Assembly (NCBI GenBank): GCA_965217195.1
Contig: CBDCHL010000005.1
Coordinates: 496,001 to 560,000, forward strand
Reading direction: 5' to 3'
Length of the DNA stretch: 64,000 nucleotides
DNA from: UBA6623 sp965217195
GTDB lineage: Bacteria; Acidobacteriota; Terriglobia; Bryobacterales; UBA6623
Of this stretch, positions 43,424 to 52,882 are shown in pieces. Under the pieces are notes generated by a model. The model was given only the letters and a program-made list of their open reading frames with translations, did not search any database and was not told where the DNA came from. The position numbers and the translations under genes were made by a program. The stretch's first letter is position 1, and every line of letters begins with the position of its first letter.

Positions 43424-45655
43424 CTAGTCGCTCCGTGGGCGGCCACGTCCGCGGCCGCCGCCGTAGCGGCCTCCGCCGCCACGACCACCACGACCGCCGC
43501 CATCGCGACCGCCGTCTCGGTCGCCGCCTTCGCGGTTGCCTCGGTTGCGATCATCGTCGGGTTCTTCGCCGCGCTGTTCACGGAGGACGGCTCGTCGGCT
43601 CAGGCGGATCTTGTTGCCCTCGAGGGCGAGGCATTTCACCAGAATCTGATCATCGAGCTTGAGTTCGTCGCGTACCTCGCGAATGCGCTGCTCGGCGATC
43701 TCGCTGATGTGCAGCAGGCCTTCGGTGCCCGGGAAAATTTCAACGAAGGCGCCGAAGTCGACGATTCGGGTGACTTTGCCGAGGTAGGTCTTTCCGATCT
43801 CCGGCGACCGCGTCAAGTCCTCCACCATTTGGATGGCCTGCTTGGCTGCCGCTTCGTCGGTCGATGAGATCAGAACGGTACCGTCGTCGGAGACGTCGAC
43901 TTTCGCACCGGTTTGCTCCACGATCCCCTTGATGATCTTGCCGCCAGGTCCGATCACGTCCCGGATCTTGCTGACGGGAATCATCACCTTGTGCATTCGC
44001 GGCGCGTGGGGCGACATCTCCGCCCGCGGCTCCGCAATCGTTTCGCTCATCGTATTGAGAATCTCAAGCCGCGCTTTGTTGGCCTGCGCCAGCGCTTGCT
44101 CGAGCACTTCAAAGCTCACGTTGGGCTGCTTGATGTCCATCTGCAGCGCCACGATGCCGTCGGAGGTGCCGGCGACTTTGAAATCCATGTCGCCGTAGTG
44201 ATCTTCCGCGCCGGCGATGTCGGTAAGCACCGCGAAGTTATCGCCTTCCATAACCAATCCCATCGCGATGCCCGCCACCGGCGCCTTGAGAGGAACTCCG
44301 GCGTCCATCAACGCCAACGTCCCACCGCAAATCGTCGCCATCGAACTCGACCCGTTCGATTCCAGGATGTCGCTGACGACGCGGACGGTGTAGGTGAAGT
44401 CCTCGTAGCTGGGCACGACCTTCGACAGCGCACGTTCGCCCAACATGCCGTGGCCGATCTCGCGGCGTCCGGCTCCGCGAAGGAAAGCGACTTCGCCGAC
44501 GCTGAACGGCGGGAAGTTGTAATGGACCATGAAGCGCTTTTCGTAGTTCGGGTCTTCGAGCCGCTCCTGGCGCTGGCCGTCTACCTTGGTGCCGAGCGTG
44601 ACGGTGGCGAGAGCTTGGGTTTCGCCGCGTGTGAAAACCGCCGAACCGTGGGCGCGCGGCAGAATGCCTATTTCACAGGTAATGTCGCGGATCTCGTCGT
44701 GGGCGCGTTTGTCGGGACGCCGCTTGTCTTCCAATATCCAGCGGCGGAAGATCTCTTCCTTGAGGCGGTTGAAGAGCTTGCCGGCCTCGGCGGCCTTTTC
44801 TTCGTCTTCGGCGTAGGCGGCTTTGACTTCGCTCTTGACCTCGCTGACCTTGGCATAGCTTTCGAGCTTAGGGTACTTGTGCGTGTCAAGGGCGTCGCCT
44901 AGCGCCTCGCTCCATTTGGCCTTGATTTCGTCGTAAAGGGCTTGGTCGAAGGGCGGCGGCTCGACGGCGCGCTTTGTTTTTCCGGCTTTCTCCACCAACT
45001 CGTTGATGGCGGCGATGATCTTACGGCAGGCTTCGTGCCCTTGACGAATCGCCTCGAGTACGGTGGCTTCATCGGCTTCCGAGCCGACGGCCTCCACCAT
45101 CACGATGCCCTCTTCGGCGGCGGCTACAATGATGGTCAGCTCAGCGTTGGCTCGCTGTTCGTAAGAGGGGTTGATGACCCACTCGTCGTCTACGCGGCCC
45201 ACTTCGACCGCGCCGATTGTGGTTGTAAAAGGCACGTCGGAAATCGACAGCGCGGCCGAGGCGCCCGCCAACGCGAGAGGGGCGGGGTCGTAGTCGGGAT
45301 CAGCCGACAGGACCATCGCGATCACTTGCGTTTCATTCTTGAAGCCGTCGGCAAACAAGGGCCGAATCGGCCGGTCGATCATGCGGCTCGTGAGGACTTC
45401 CTTTTCAGTGGGACGGCCTTCACGCTTGATGTATCCGCCGGGAAAACGCCCGGCGGCATAGGTGTACTCACGGTAGTCCACCGTGAGGGGGAAAAAGTCA
45501 ATTCCTTCGCGCGGTGAGTCCGAGCAAGTTGCTGTCACAAGGACTCTTGTGTCGCCCGCGGCGACAATGACCGATCCGCCGGCTTGTTTCGCCAAGCGGC
45601 CGGTCTCCAGTTGCAGGCTGCGCCCGCCCAGTTCAATTTCTACAGTTTGTTTCAT
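43424..45655 (-). CDS. pnp: Polynucleotide phosphorylase
   Basis: A 743-residue 3'-to-5' phosphorolytic exoribonuclease of the RNA degradosome. Two RNase PH-type domains are seen (VLVTATCSDSPREGIDFFPL; the second contains RREIGHGMLGERAL and GSSSMATICGGTLALMDAGV), then a KH domain (VSKIRDVIGPGGKIIKGIVE) and an S1 domain (GKVTRIVDFGAFVEIFPGTE then GLLHISEIAEQRI). The last about 40 residues are an Arg/Gly-rich tail that may bind RNA. The start is the ATG at 45655 (MKQTVEIELGGRSLQLETGR), not the upstream in-frame start at 45727. It lies downstream of rpsO in the usual order. Confidence 0.97.
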   Translation of the reverse strand: MKQTVEIELGGRSLQLETGRLAKQAGGSVIVAAGDTRVLVTATCSDSPREGIDFFPLTVDYREYTYAAGRFPGGYIKREGRPTEKEVLTSRMIDRPIRPLFADGFKNETQVIAMVLSADPDYDPAPLALAGASAALSISDVPFTTTIGAVEVGRVDDEWVINPSYEQRANAELTIIVAAAEEGIVMVEAVGSEADEATVLEAIRQGHEACRKIIAAINELVEKAGKTKRAVEPPPFDQALYDEIKAKWSEALGDALDTHKYPKLESYAKVSEVKSEVKAAYAEDEEKAAEAGKLFNRLKEEIFRRWILEDKRRPDKRAHDEIRDITCEIGILPRAHGSAVFTRGETQALATVTLGTKVDGQRQERLEDPNYEKRFMVHYNFPPFSVGEVAFLRGAGRREIGHGMLGERALSKVVPSYEDFTYTVRVVSDILESNGSSSMATICGGTLALMDAGVPLKAPVAGIAMGLVMEGDNFAVLTDIAGAEDHYGDMDFKVAGTSDGIVALQMDIKQPNVSFEVLEQALAQANKARLEILNTMSETIAEPRAEMSPHAPRMHKVMIPVSKIRDVIGPGGKIIKGIVEQTGAKVDVSDDGTVLISSTDEAAAKQAIQMVEDLTRSPEIGKTYLGKVTRIVDFGAFVEIFPGTEGLLHISEIAEQRIREVRDELKLDDQILVKCLALEGNKIRLSRRAVLREQRGEEPDDDRNRGNREGGDRDGGRDGGGRGGRGGGGRYGGGRGRGRPRSD

Positions 45656-45941
45656 GATGAATTTTCCATTTCTTTGGAGAACGTGTAGGTACACTCCGAC
45701 CCGGCGGAGGACGCGTGGTCCTCTCACACCGGTGGCGTGGCCCCAAGATGGAAGCTATAAGGGATGCGGCGCAACCGCGTGAGAAGATCCACGAAGGGAA
45801 GAGGAGGGGGCGTCAGCTACATGCCGACCCGCGACAACCCCGGCTCGAATCGAGAAGGAGAAATCATCTTGTGCCCCGTTCCATCGTCTAAATCGTTTGG
45901 TGTGATCGTCTCTGAGCGCGGATTCCGCCGTCGGGCGAATG

Positions 45942-46211
45942 CTATCCGCGCAGTCCGAGACTCTGGACCAAGGTCCTGTATCCCTGTGGATCTCCCTTTT
46001 TTAGGTAGGTAAGCAAACGCCGCCTACGACTGACCATGGCCAACAGGCCACGACGGGAGGAAAAGTCTTTTTTGTGTTCCTTGAGGTGCTCGGTCAATTC
46101 CGAAATGCGCTTCGATAAAACAGCTACCTGCACCTCGGAAGATCCAACGTCGCTCTCATGCTTTCGGTAATCCCGAATGACTGCTTCTTTCGCCTCTTTC
46201 GCTAATGGCAT
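45942..46211 (-). CDS. rpsO: Ribosomal protein S15
   Basis: An 89-residue small-subunit protein that binds 16S rRNA and bridges to the large subunit. Sequence is canonical: VGSSEVQVAVLSKRISELTE, HLKEHKKDFSSRRGLL and SRRRRLLTYLKKGDPQGY. It is upstream of pnp, the classic rpsO-pnp arrangement. About 290 bases separate the two coding regions. Confidence 0.97.
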   Translation of the reverse strand: MPLAKEAKEAVIRDYRKHESDVGSSEVQVAVLSKRISELTEHLKEHKKDFSSRRGLLAMVSRRRRLLTYLKKGDPQGYRTLVQSLGLRG

Positions 46212-46653
46212 TCAGCTCGTTGACACTCCTTGTAAATGCTTCAATCTTCGTTCTTTACTGGGCTGAGTATAGCATAGGGGAGAGTTGCGGAGCCGCACAC
46301 CCCAAACACGGTCGCAAGAAAATGTTTCAGAAGCCGGGCGCCCCACACGACCGTGCAGAGGGCGGGCGGGGGTGTGCGACGTAAATGTGGGACGCACCCA
46401 CGGCTGCGAGCTATGCACTGCCCGTCGACACACCGGTGAAGTCGGGATGCTCGATCATCTCGTGCATGATGTTGGCATGACGTTCACAATGGTAGGCAAT
46501 GTAACCTGAATTATGCACTGCGGGGTGCACCGGGGTGCACCTGAGGAGACCTGTGCCGCAAGGGACCATTGGGGGACCCCCGAAAACATGGGGTAAAAAG
46601 GTAGGCTGGCGAAGATTCCCGCTTCGCCAACCGACCCCAAGGAGGTCACCCAA

Positions 46654-48099
46654 ATGGTTACCAAACGAAAACAGCATAGCTCCCCAAGGCCCGTCAAACA
46701 AGGCCGGGGCGCGAGGGCCTCGCGGCCCAATAAAATCGGGGCTTCCACGCCTTATCACTTCCGCGGCAAGAATCTGACTCCCTACGGCGGCTTGCTGCCC
46801 GTCGCCACCCTGCTCGAGAAACTCGACTTCCAAGCGCTGCTGGAAGAAACCATCACGACCAAACGAATCACCCGAGCCATGAGCCCCTACCAGTTTGTGC
46901 TGGCCCTCGTGCTCGGCCTCTATGTCGGCTTTGCGCGGCTCAACCAACTCCGCTTCATCGCTCGCGATCCCATCCTGACCGGCATCTTAAAAGTGACACG
47001 GCTGCCGCCGCAGTCCACGCTGTGGCGCTTTCTGGCCTCGCTGCACCTCAACGTGGCCCAGCAGATTCTTTCCATCCAGCGCCAGCTGCGAGAACGAGTC
47101 TGGGCCGCGGCCCACGTGAAATTGGAGACGGTGACGCTGGACACCGACACCACCGTGCACACGCTCTACGGCCGCCAGATGGGCGGGCGCAAGAGCTACA
47201 ACCCCAAGAACAAGGGCAAGCGCAGCTACCAGCCGATACTGACCTTCCTGGCCGAGACGCGCGAGTACCTGATGGGCGGGTTGCGCGGCGGCGACCGGCC
47301 CACGGGCCAACAGATCGCCGCCCACCTGAAGAGCGCTTTCCGGGCTTTGCCGGCCGGCGTGAAGAAGATCTTGGCGCGGGCCGATGCCGGCTTTTATTGC
47401 TGGGAGGCGGTGGCGGCCTACGAGCAAGCGCGTTGTCAGTTCGTCATCGTGGCGCGCAAGACGCGGCGACTGGTCGAGCAGTTGCAGCAAGCCGAATGGA
47501 AGCCCTCGCCCCACAGCGACGCTGAAGCGGAGTGCGAATTCCTCTACCAGCCGGAGGGCTGGGCCCATGCTTGCCGCTTTGTCGCGCTGCGGTATGAGAA
47601 GGAGCCGGAAACCGACGAGGTCGAGCAATATCAGTTGTTCGCCACCAGCAGCTATACCTACCGCGTGTTTGTGACCAATCTCGCCGAGCCAATCGCGGCG
47701 GTGGTGTGGTTTTACAACCAGCGGGCCGGGGCCGAGAACCTCATCAAAGAAGCCAACAACGACGCCGGGCTGGCGGCCCATCCTTCGCGCCGCTTTGACA
47801 TGAACCGCAATCACTTTCAGTTGGTCATGCTGGCCTACAACCTCAACTGCTGGCTGCTGCTGTTCCAACGCGAAGCCGACGCCACCCCGGAGAAGCTGCG
47901 GCACACCACCCTGGCGACGGCGCGGCTGCGCTTTCTGTTCCTGGCGGCCAAGATCTGGCGACACGCCGGACGAACGGGCGTCAGCTACAGCGATCAGTAC
48001 CAGGAGAAGGGCCTGTTTGAGCGGCTGATGCGACGGCTGCGGGCGATGGCGCCGCCGGGATCGAGCTTCGCGCCGGTGGTGGAGGGTGCGCTGAGTTGA
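46654..48099 (+). CDS. IS1380-family DDE transposase
   Basis: A 481-residue transposase. The DDE residues are likely in VTLDTDTTVHTLYGRQ, KKILARADAGFYCWEAV and QRAGAENLIKEANNDAGL (the Y...E-type C-terminal acidic site). The C-terminal DQYQEKGLFERLMRRLRAM is also typical. AAGGAGG precedes the ATG. It is full length, so the element may be mobile. Confidence 0.94.
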   Translation: MVTKRKQHSSPRPVKQGRGARASRPNKIGASTPYHFRGKNLTPYGGLLPVATLLEKLDFQALLEETITTKRITRAMSPYQFVLALVLGLYVGFARLNQLRFIARDPILTGILKVTRLPPQSTLWRFLASLHLNVAQQILSIQRQLRERVWAAAHVKLETVTLDTDTTVHTLYGRQMGGRKSYNPKNKGKRSYQPILTFLAETREYLMGGLRGGDRPTGQQIAAHLKSAFRALPAGVKKILARADAGFYCWEAVAAYEQARCQFVIVARKTRRLVEQLQQAEWKPSPHSDAEAECEFLYQPEGWAHACRFVALRYEKEPETDEVEQYQLFATSSYTYRVFVTNLAEPIAAVVWFYNQRAGAENLIKEANNDAGLAAHPSRRFDMNRNHFQLVMLAYNLNCWLLLFQREADATPEKLRHTTLATARLRFLFLAAKIWRHAGRTGVSYSDQYQEKGLFERLMRRLRAMAPPGSSFAPVVEGALS

Positions 48100-48108
48100 G
48101 GGGCGCTA

Positions 48109-48126
48109 TGCATAAAATTTTATGCA
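48109..48126. repeat. 18-bp palindrome inside IS1380
   Basis: TGCATAAAATTTTATGCA is perfectly palindromic, ten bases after the transposase stop. It repeats the TTATGCA part of the terminal repeats and may bind the transposase or end the transcript. Confidence 0.55.
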
Positions 48127-48922
48127 CTCGCCGCAACGTACTGGGAACACGCCGCTTGCCAGCTCGCTTTTGCCCGCCGGGATCGGGAGGCGGCTCAAAC
48201 GGGGAGGGAAACCGCAGAAAAGACGACTTGCGACATTATTGAGTTGACACCACTGCCGCTACCGCCACAACTCCATCGCCGATGGCTACGCCGAATCTGT
48301 GCATAATTCAGGTGTAATAGAACCATTGAATGGCTGTCAGCTCGCCGTACGCGGCCGAGTACGGATGCTTAAAGATATGGGTGCCGGGCTCCGGAGCCAC
48401 AGAGAGCAAATTCAGCGCCTTCTTGTGTGCCGCTTCGAAGTACTCGACTACTTCCGCCTTGGAGCGCAGCGTATTCTTGACCTTATAGTTTTCGGCCCTG
48501 GTCTTTGAACCGAGCATTCTTTTCCGGATCATCTCCTCTTTGCCCTCGAGCGCTTTCGCCCGCTCGGGCTGTTCGTCTCGGCGCAACGCCGTCACAACCA
48601 TGGTCTGTAGTTCTTGGTGCGCCAGGGCGGCGTGTTCGGCTTCTTGACCCAAAGTGTGCCGGTACCCTTTGGGGCGAAAGTTCCAATCCGCTTCTTCGAT
48701 GCGGTCGAGTGCCGTGCGAAAGCGGTCGGCACTCGCCTGCAATACTTTTCGGGCTTCAAGAACCTCCCGGGGAGGCTCCGAAGCGGTTTGTTGCCCGCGG
48801 ACCAGGCCCGACAGGCTCAAGAAGAGTACGGTTGCTGAGATCAGATGCAAAGTTGAGTTGGGCATATCGGTGTTAGATTCTGTTCGCTGCGAAACTGCGC
48901 CGTGAGCGACTGATCGTCTTAT

Positions 48923-49684
48923 TCAGTTGGACACACGGTGCGGACGGACGGTTTCCTGCTCCCCATATTTTTCATGGATGACCGCGTCTTCGTCAAATCC
49001 GTGCGCCAGGAGGCTCTCTGAGATTTCCCCTACCATTTCGCGACATCCGCACAAGTACACGTCGACGCCGTCTGACTTTTCGCCGAGGGCCTCGAATAGA
49101 TGTTGCTGGATGTGTCCGGTACGACCACTCCAGGTTGCTTCCGCTTGGCTTAGGACGGGCCGGAACCGGAAACGTTGGTGCCGCTGCTCGAACTCTTCGA
49201 ACTCATTGCGATACAAGAGGTCTTCGGACATTCGGGCGCCCTGAAGCAAGGTCAGTGAAGGGCCGCGGACAGCGTGCTCCCCGTCGGCGAGAACGTGTTG
49301 CAACATTGAACGGACCGGGGAAATTCCCGTGCCGTGGACGGCAAAGACGGATGGGCGTATGGGGTCGCGAAGTAGGAAGTTGCCCGCGGGCGGATCCGAT
49401 AGAAACAGCCGGCCGAGTTCACACTCCGCCAGGAACCGCCCCAAGGCGCCGGCCGCCTCCGTTACGCGCACGCACAGATCGAATCCGTCCGCTCTCGGCG
49501 CCGAGGCGACGGAATAACAGCCCCTGGCGGCCGCCCCGTTGAAATCGGTACTGAGGCAGACATATTGACCGGGGTCGAACGCAACAAGCTCGTTATCGAC
49601 CCGCTCAAGGGTCAGGTGAAACACTTCGGACGACAAGGGTCGCCGCCCGGTGAGTTTGACCGTCCACTTGCCTGGTTCGCTCAT
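48923..49684 (-). CDS. FAD/NAD(P)-binding ferredoxin reductase-like oxidoreductase
   Basis: A 253-residue FNR-superfamily protein. FAD site: RGCYSVASAPRADG (R-x-Y-S variant). Phosphate loop: GALGRFLAECELG. NAD(P) site: SVFAVHGTGISPVRSMLQHV and VDVYLCGCREMVGEISESLL. The C-terminal IHEKYG resembles the Fpr ending. It would shuttle electrons between NAD(P)H and a ferredoxin or flavodoxin. Its start overlaps the CbiX stop by four bases (ATGA), so the two genes are coupled. Confidence 0.88.
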   Translation of the reverse strand: MSEPGKWTVKLTGRRPLSSEVFHLTLERVDNELVAFDPGQYVCLSTDFNGAAARGCYSVASAPRADGFDLCVRVTEAAGALGRFLAECELGRLFLSDPPAGNFLLRDPIRPSVFAVHGTGISPVRSMLQHVLADGEHAVRGPSLTLLQGARMSEDLLYRNEFEEFEQRHQRFRFRPVLSQAEATWSGRTGHIQQHLFEALGEKSDGVDVYLCGCREMVGEISESLLAHGFDEDAVIHEKYGEQETVRPHRVSN

Positions 49685-50067
49685 GTGTTCAACGCCTGCT
49701 TCACTCGCTTCGCCAAGATATCCACCAAGGAGGGGTCGCCGTCGAGCGGGGGCGAGCAGACGATTTCGACTCCGGGATGAGCGTCGGAAACTTCCCCAAG
49801 AATACGTGGCAAGTCTTTTTGTAAGTGCATCCCCATCGTCAGGAAATAGGGCGTGACAACGATTCTCTCGGCGCCCCGCCGAGTCAGGCTGTCTACGGCA
49901 GCCCCCAAATCGGGCCGCACGGGGTCAAGAAATGCCTCTGACCACAAGTCCACTCCGCAGCGCTTGGCCGTCTCGGCTGCCACCTTCCGGACAGCTTCGT
50001 TGGCCTCGGGAACGCTTGAACCGTGCGCGAAGACAACCAACCCGATGCGCCCTTTAGCGTGGTCCAT
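49681..50067 (-). CDS. CbiX/SirB-type sirohydrochlorin chelatase
   Basis: A 128-residue single-domain chelatase that inserts cobalt or iron into sirohydrochlorin (cobalamin or siroheme synthesis). Metal-ligand histidines are in VVFAHGSSVPEANE and FLTMGMHLQKDLPRIL. The length is that of the short CbiX-S/SirB form, which acts as a homodimer. Whether iron or cobalt is used cannot be told. It is cotranscribed with the reductase encoded next. Confidence 0.88.
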   Translation of the reverse strand: MDHAKGRIGLVVFAHGSSVPEANEAVRKVAAETAKRCGVDLWSEAFLDPVRPDLGAAVDSLTRRGAERIVVTPYFLTMGMHLQKDLPRILGEVSDAHPGVEIVCSPPLDGDPSLVDILAKRVKQALNT

Positions 50068-50176
50068 TTCCCGTCTAGTCTAGCATCGAGAATGCGGTGT
50101 TCCAGCGCCGCGGCACCGCCCAAGGTGCTGGGGAAGAACCTTGTAGTCGCGTCAGATCCTTCACTCGGCTGTTTCT

Positions 50177-50809
50177 CTACCGACCGGGAATGATGAGGTT
50201 CGCGGTGGGTTCGGCCGCGACGTGAAAGTGCATCTGGAGGAAGTCCAGAAAGGCCTTCCCCTTGGGCTTCCGGTTGTCGCGGTCGAGCGCCATTCGATAC
50301 AGAAACACCAGCGTCGCCATGGTGTCGCCGTCGCGCGTGCGATTGAAACCGATTCGTTCCGTCTCTTGTCGTTGAAAGCTCTGGATGTATTCCCGCAAGC
50401 TGTCGAAGATCGCTCGTCCGTAGGCCGAATCGGGACGGCGTTCATAGTGGATGCCGCTCTCGAGCGTCTTGTAAGTCTGGACTAGGGATTCCAAGGCTTG
50501 TTGAGCGTCGATGTCCGCGGCGCCTCGGACGCCGAGCGTGCTTTCGAGTGTGCCCCTTGCCAGACCGTTCAGCAGGTCGCCGTGTTCTTCGAGAAACCGG
50601 TTGTCAATCTCGATTTCCTTGAACGGGAAATTCTTCGGGTCTAGGCGTCCGACGTATTCACGTTCGCGGCTTTCACGTAGATAGGAGCAGTCGAGCGGGC
50701 AGTCGAGCGAGACTTCGCGTTCGGTACCGCAGCAGAGCGAACAAATCCGGCCGCCCTTGGCGGGACACGACCGCTTGGGTTTGCGTTTTTCGCAAATCAG
50801 GCAGGCCAT
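50177..50809 (-). CDS. Cys-rich conserved hypothetical protein
   Basis: A 210-residue protein with a dense N-terminal cysteine cluster (MACLICEKRKPKRSCPAKGG, then RICSLCCGTEREV and LDCPLDCSYL), most probably a zinc-binding module. The rest is helical with EKxFPFKEIEIDNRFLEEHG-like residues (here NFPFKEIEIDNRFLEEHGDL) and a C-terminal FLDFLQMHFH. I know it only as an uncharacterised protein type; no function can be assigned. Confidence 0.75.
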   Translation of the reverse strand: MACLICEKRKPKRSCPAKGGRICSLCCGTEREVSLDCPLDCSYLRESREREYVGRLDPKNFPFKEIEIDNRFLEEHGDLLNGLARGTLESTLGVRGAADIDAQQALESLVQTYKTLESGIHYERRPDSAYGRAIFDSLREYIQSFQRQETERIGFNRTRDGDTMATLVFLYRMALDRDNRKPKGKAFLDFLQMHFHVAAEPTANLIIPGR

Positions 50810-50855
50810 CGGAGGTTTAGGTTCGACCAGGAGTTTGTGGAAAGGGTTGCGAAGC

Positions 50856-51248
50856 TTACACCCCGCTCTTGGAGGCCTGACCGGACTCGGACTGCTCGCT
50901 CCATAGATCGGTCTTCAACTCTTCCAACCTATGCTCGGCGGCATCGCGTACGTAGCGATACTTGTCGTTTTTTGCGATGTCCTCGAGAACGGTCTGATCG
51001 CTGAGTTTCTTGACTGCCTTGCGGCGAATCTCCTCGTCGTTCGCGTTGCCGGCCAGGCGCGCGTAGTTGTCTTGCGAGTCGAACTTCTCGCGAATGACGT
51101 CAAAGGTCCTGTGACGCACAAACCACTCCGGGTCGCTCGCCGCCATCTCGACGAGAATCTCGGGCTTGTCCAGCTCCCGCGCGGCGGCGATCCGCACGTC
51201 CGGGTCGCTGTTCTTCCATTTCGGACGCAGCCTGTCCAGCAGTCCCAT
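50856..51248 (-). CDS. Small HEAT-repeat-like protein
   Basis: A 130-residue helical protein with two or three short HEAT-like units (DPDVRIAAARELDKPEIL, DEEIRRKAVKKLSDQTVLED, YVRDAAEHRLEELK). Such repeats usually mediate protein contacts. It follows the Cys-rich gene's upstream side in the same direction. Function unknown. Confidence 0.7.
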   Translation of the reverse strand: MGLLDRLRPKWKNSDPDVRIAAARELDKPEILVEMAASDPEWFVRHRTFDVIREKFDSQDNYARLAGNANDEEIRRKAVKKLSDQTVLEDIAKNDKYRYVRDAAEHRLEELKTDLWSEQSESGQASKSGV

Positions 51249-51423
51249 ACTCCAATACGAGGTCTCGGCGGACCCAACTCCTATTCTTCAATTGTAGACG
51301 TGTGCTCGGAACTCGTGCAAAGAGTGTGGGTGTGCAACGGCCGACCGGCGGAGGCCCCGACGGGCTATCCTAACGGATTCTCGCGCAGCTTGCGCTTCCT
51401 TCCCGTCGAGTGATTCGGGCGAC

Positions 51424-52260
51424 GTGAAATTGATTAGCTGGAATGTCAACGGCCTGCGTGCCATCTCCCGCAAGGGGTTTTGGCCCTGGTTGGAGACAGA
51501 ATTACCCGATATCTTATGCCTGCAGGAAACCAAGGCCCACCCCGGACAACTTGAACCGGAACTGGCGGAGCCGGCGGGCTACGCGGCTGACTACGCCGTT
51601 GCCAAGAAAAAGGGATACAGCGGGGTCGCCACTTGGACACGAGCTGCAAGTCGCTCGGGGCTCTTCAGCAAACCCATCGTCAACACGCGCTTTCCTGAGT
51701 TGACCTCATCGGCAGAGCGCGGCATCGGCATTTCCCGCTTCGACAATGAAGGGCGAGTTCTGACGAGGGAATATAGCGGGTTTACGCTGGTCAACGCGTA
51801 CTTCCCGAACAGTCAACGCGAGCTGGGGCGGTTGGACTACAAACTGGATTTCTGCGAATCGATGCTTGGCCATTGCAATCGATTGCGGCGCAAGCGTGAG
51901 CGGGTTATCGTCTGCGGTGATTTCAACACGGCTCATCACGAGATCGATCTAGCCCGTGCCAAGGAGAACCGCAAGAATTCAGGCTTCCTGCCGGAAGAAC
52001 GCGCTTGTCTCGACCGTTTCGTTGAACGCGGGTACGTGGACGCATTCCGGCATTTCCACCCCGAAGACGGCCAGTACACGTGGTGGAGCTACCTGTTCGA
52101 TGCCCGCGCCAACAACGTGGGGTGGCGGATCGACTACTTCTTCGTTAGCGATGATTTGGTGGAAGATCTGCAGGATTGTTATCACTTGCCGGACGTCGGA
52201 GGCTCGGACCATTGTCCGGTTGTGTTGCGACTAAAGCCTTCGTCGGCATCGGCGAGCTGA
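51424..52260 (+). CDS. xth: Exodeoxyribonuclease III (AP endonuclease)
   Basis: A 278-residue base-excision repair nuclease of the EEP superfamily. Catalytic residues are recognisable: WNVNGLRAIS (Asn), CLQETKAHPG (Glu), VCGDFNTAHHEIDLA (Asp, Asn) and VGGSDHCPVVLRLK (Asp, His). The start is a GTG at 51424. Length and motif order are normal for ExoA/XthA. Confidence 0.95.
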   Translation: MKLISWNVNGLRAISRKGFWPWLETELPDILCLQETKAHPGQLEPELAEPAGYAADYAVAKKKGYSGVATWTRAASRSGLFSKPIVNTRFPELTSSAERGIGISRFDNEGRVLTREYSGFTLVNAYFPNSQRELGRLDYKLDFCESMLGHCNRLRRKRERVIVCGDFNTAHHEIDLARAKENRKNSGFLPEERACLDRFVERGYVDAFRHFHPEDGQYTWWSYLFDARANNVGWRIDYFFVSDDLVEDLQDCYHLPDVGGSDHCPVVLRLKPSSASAS

Positions 52261-52352
52261 GGTTCCCGCGTCGGCGGCCATTAGAAGCCGGCCCCGACCC
52301 GCCGCTGGTCGGGTGAAGTGCAATCAAGCTCGCGAGTGTCCATGGCGCTACA

Positions 52353-52730
52353 ATGTTCGTCATGTCGAAGCCAAGCGGATGGAGAGAATACGTTTTGTTG
52401 GCGGTCTCGATCTTGTTGGGATTGGCTTTTCTCGGCGCCGGCGGCTCGAAGCTTTCCGGCGCTGAGATGCATGTGGAAAGTTTCGCGCGATGGGGCTACC
52501 CATCATGGTTCCTGTATGTGACGGGTCTGGTTGAAGCGGTTGCCGCGCTGCTGATCCTTATCCCGACGACTCGCTTTTACGGAGCCGTTTTGCTGGTCTG
52601 TACCATGCTGGGCGCCATCGCGACACACCTTAATGCAGGGGAGGGTTCGATGATCGGGGCTCCGGTCGTTTTGTTGTGTTTGTCGGCCCTGGTGGCTTGG
52701 GCCCAACGACCCGTCCCTTCGGCCGATTGA
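52353..52730 (+). CDS. DoxX-like membrane protein
   Basis: A 125-residue protein with four membrane helices (LLAVSILLGLAFLGAGGSKL, WFLYVTGLVEAVAALLILIP, YGAVLLVCTMLGAIATHL, VVLLCLSALVAWA). GGSKLSG after the first helix and the tandem helix hairpins fit the DoxX/DoxD group. ATG at 52353 or 52362. Physiological role unknown. Confidence 0.85.
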   Translation: MFVMSKPSGWREYVLLAVSILLGLAFLGAGGSKLSGAEMHVESFARWGYPSWFLYVTGLVEAVAALLILIPTTRFYGAVLLVCTMLGAIATHLNAGEGSMIGAPVVLLCLSALVAWAQRPVPSAD

Positions 52731-52785
52731 GGCGGTTCGCCAACAGAGATAGGTGTCCTGTATCTGCCCGCAAGCGAATTTCGGC

Positions 52786-52814
52786 TTGACACGGATTTGT
52801 CCCCTTGTTAGCCT
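52786..52814 (+). promoter_or_regulatory. Candidate promoter of groES
   Basis: TTGACA at 52786-52791 is a perfect -35 box. The -10 (TAGCCT at 52809) is poor. No CIRCE inverted repeat and no well-spaced sigma-32 box were seen. Confidence 0.4.
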
Positions 52815-52882
52815 GCCTATTTGCCCCTGGGACGGTTGTCGAACGGCGGTCTCGGGTCCTTGATCCGTTTTAGGAGGAAATC

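Larger units (their letters stand above)
46505..48312 (+). mobile_element. IS1380-family element (1808 bp)
   Basis: Terminal inverted repeats CCTGAATTATGCAC (46505-46518) and GTGCATAATTCAGG (48299-48312). The target duplication TGTAA is at 46500-46504 and 48313-48317. The five-base duplication and CCT start fit IS1380. It appears intact. Confidence 0.95.
46411..48865 (-). pseudogene. DinB-family exported protein split by IS1380
   Basis: The N-terminal part (48865 down to 48313) starts with a signal peptide (MPNSTLHLISATVLFLSLSG) and continues with DinB-like helices (ADRFRTALDRIEEADWNFRP, TLGQEAEHAALAHQELQTM). After the element, the rest is at 46499-46411: IAYHCERHANIMHEMIEHPD. Removing the element and one TGTAA copy gives WFYYIAYHCERHANIM in frame and a gene of 214 codons including the stop. 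The lost segment contains the C-terminal histidines (H-x3-H) that bind metal in this fold, so the truncated protein is expected to be inactive. Confidence 0.9.

Noticed and set aside
52785..52808. Sigma-32 heat-shock promoter for groES
   Set aside because: CTTGACA and CCCCTTGT are present but only nine bases apart, too close for the usual spacing.
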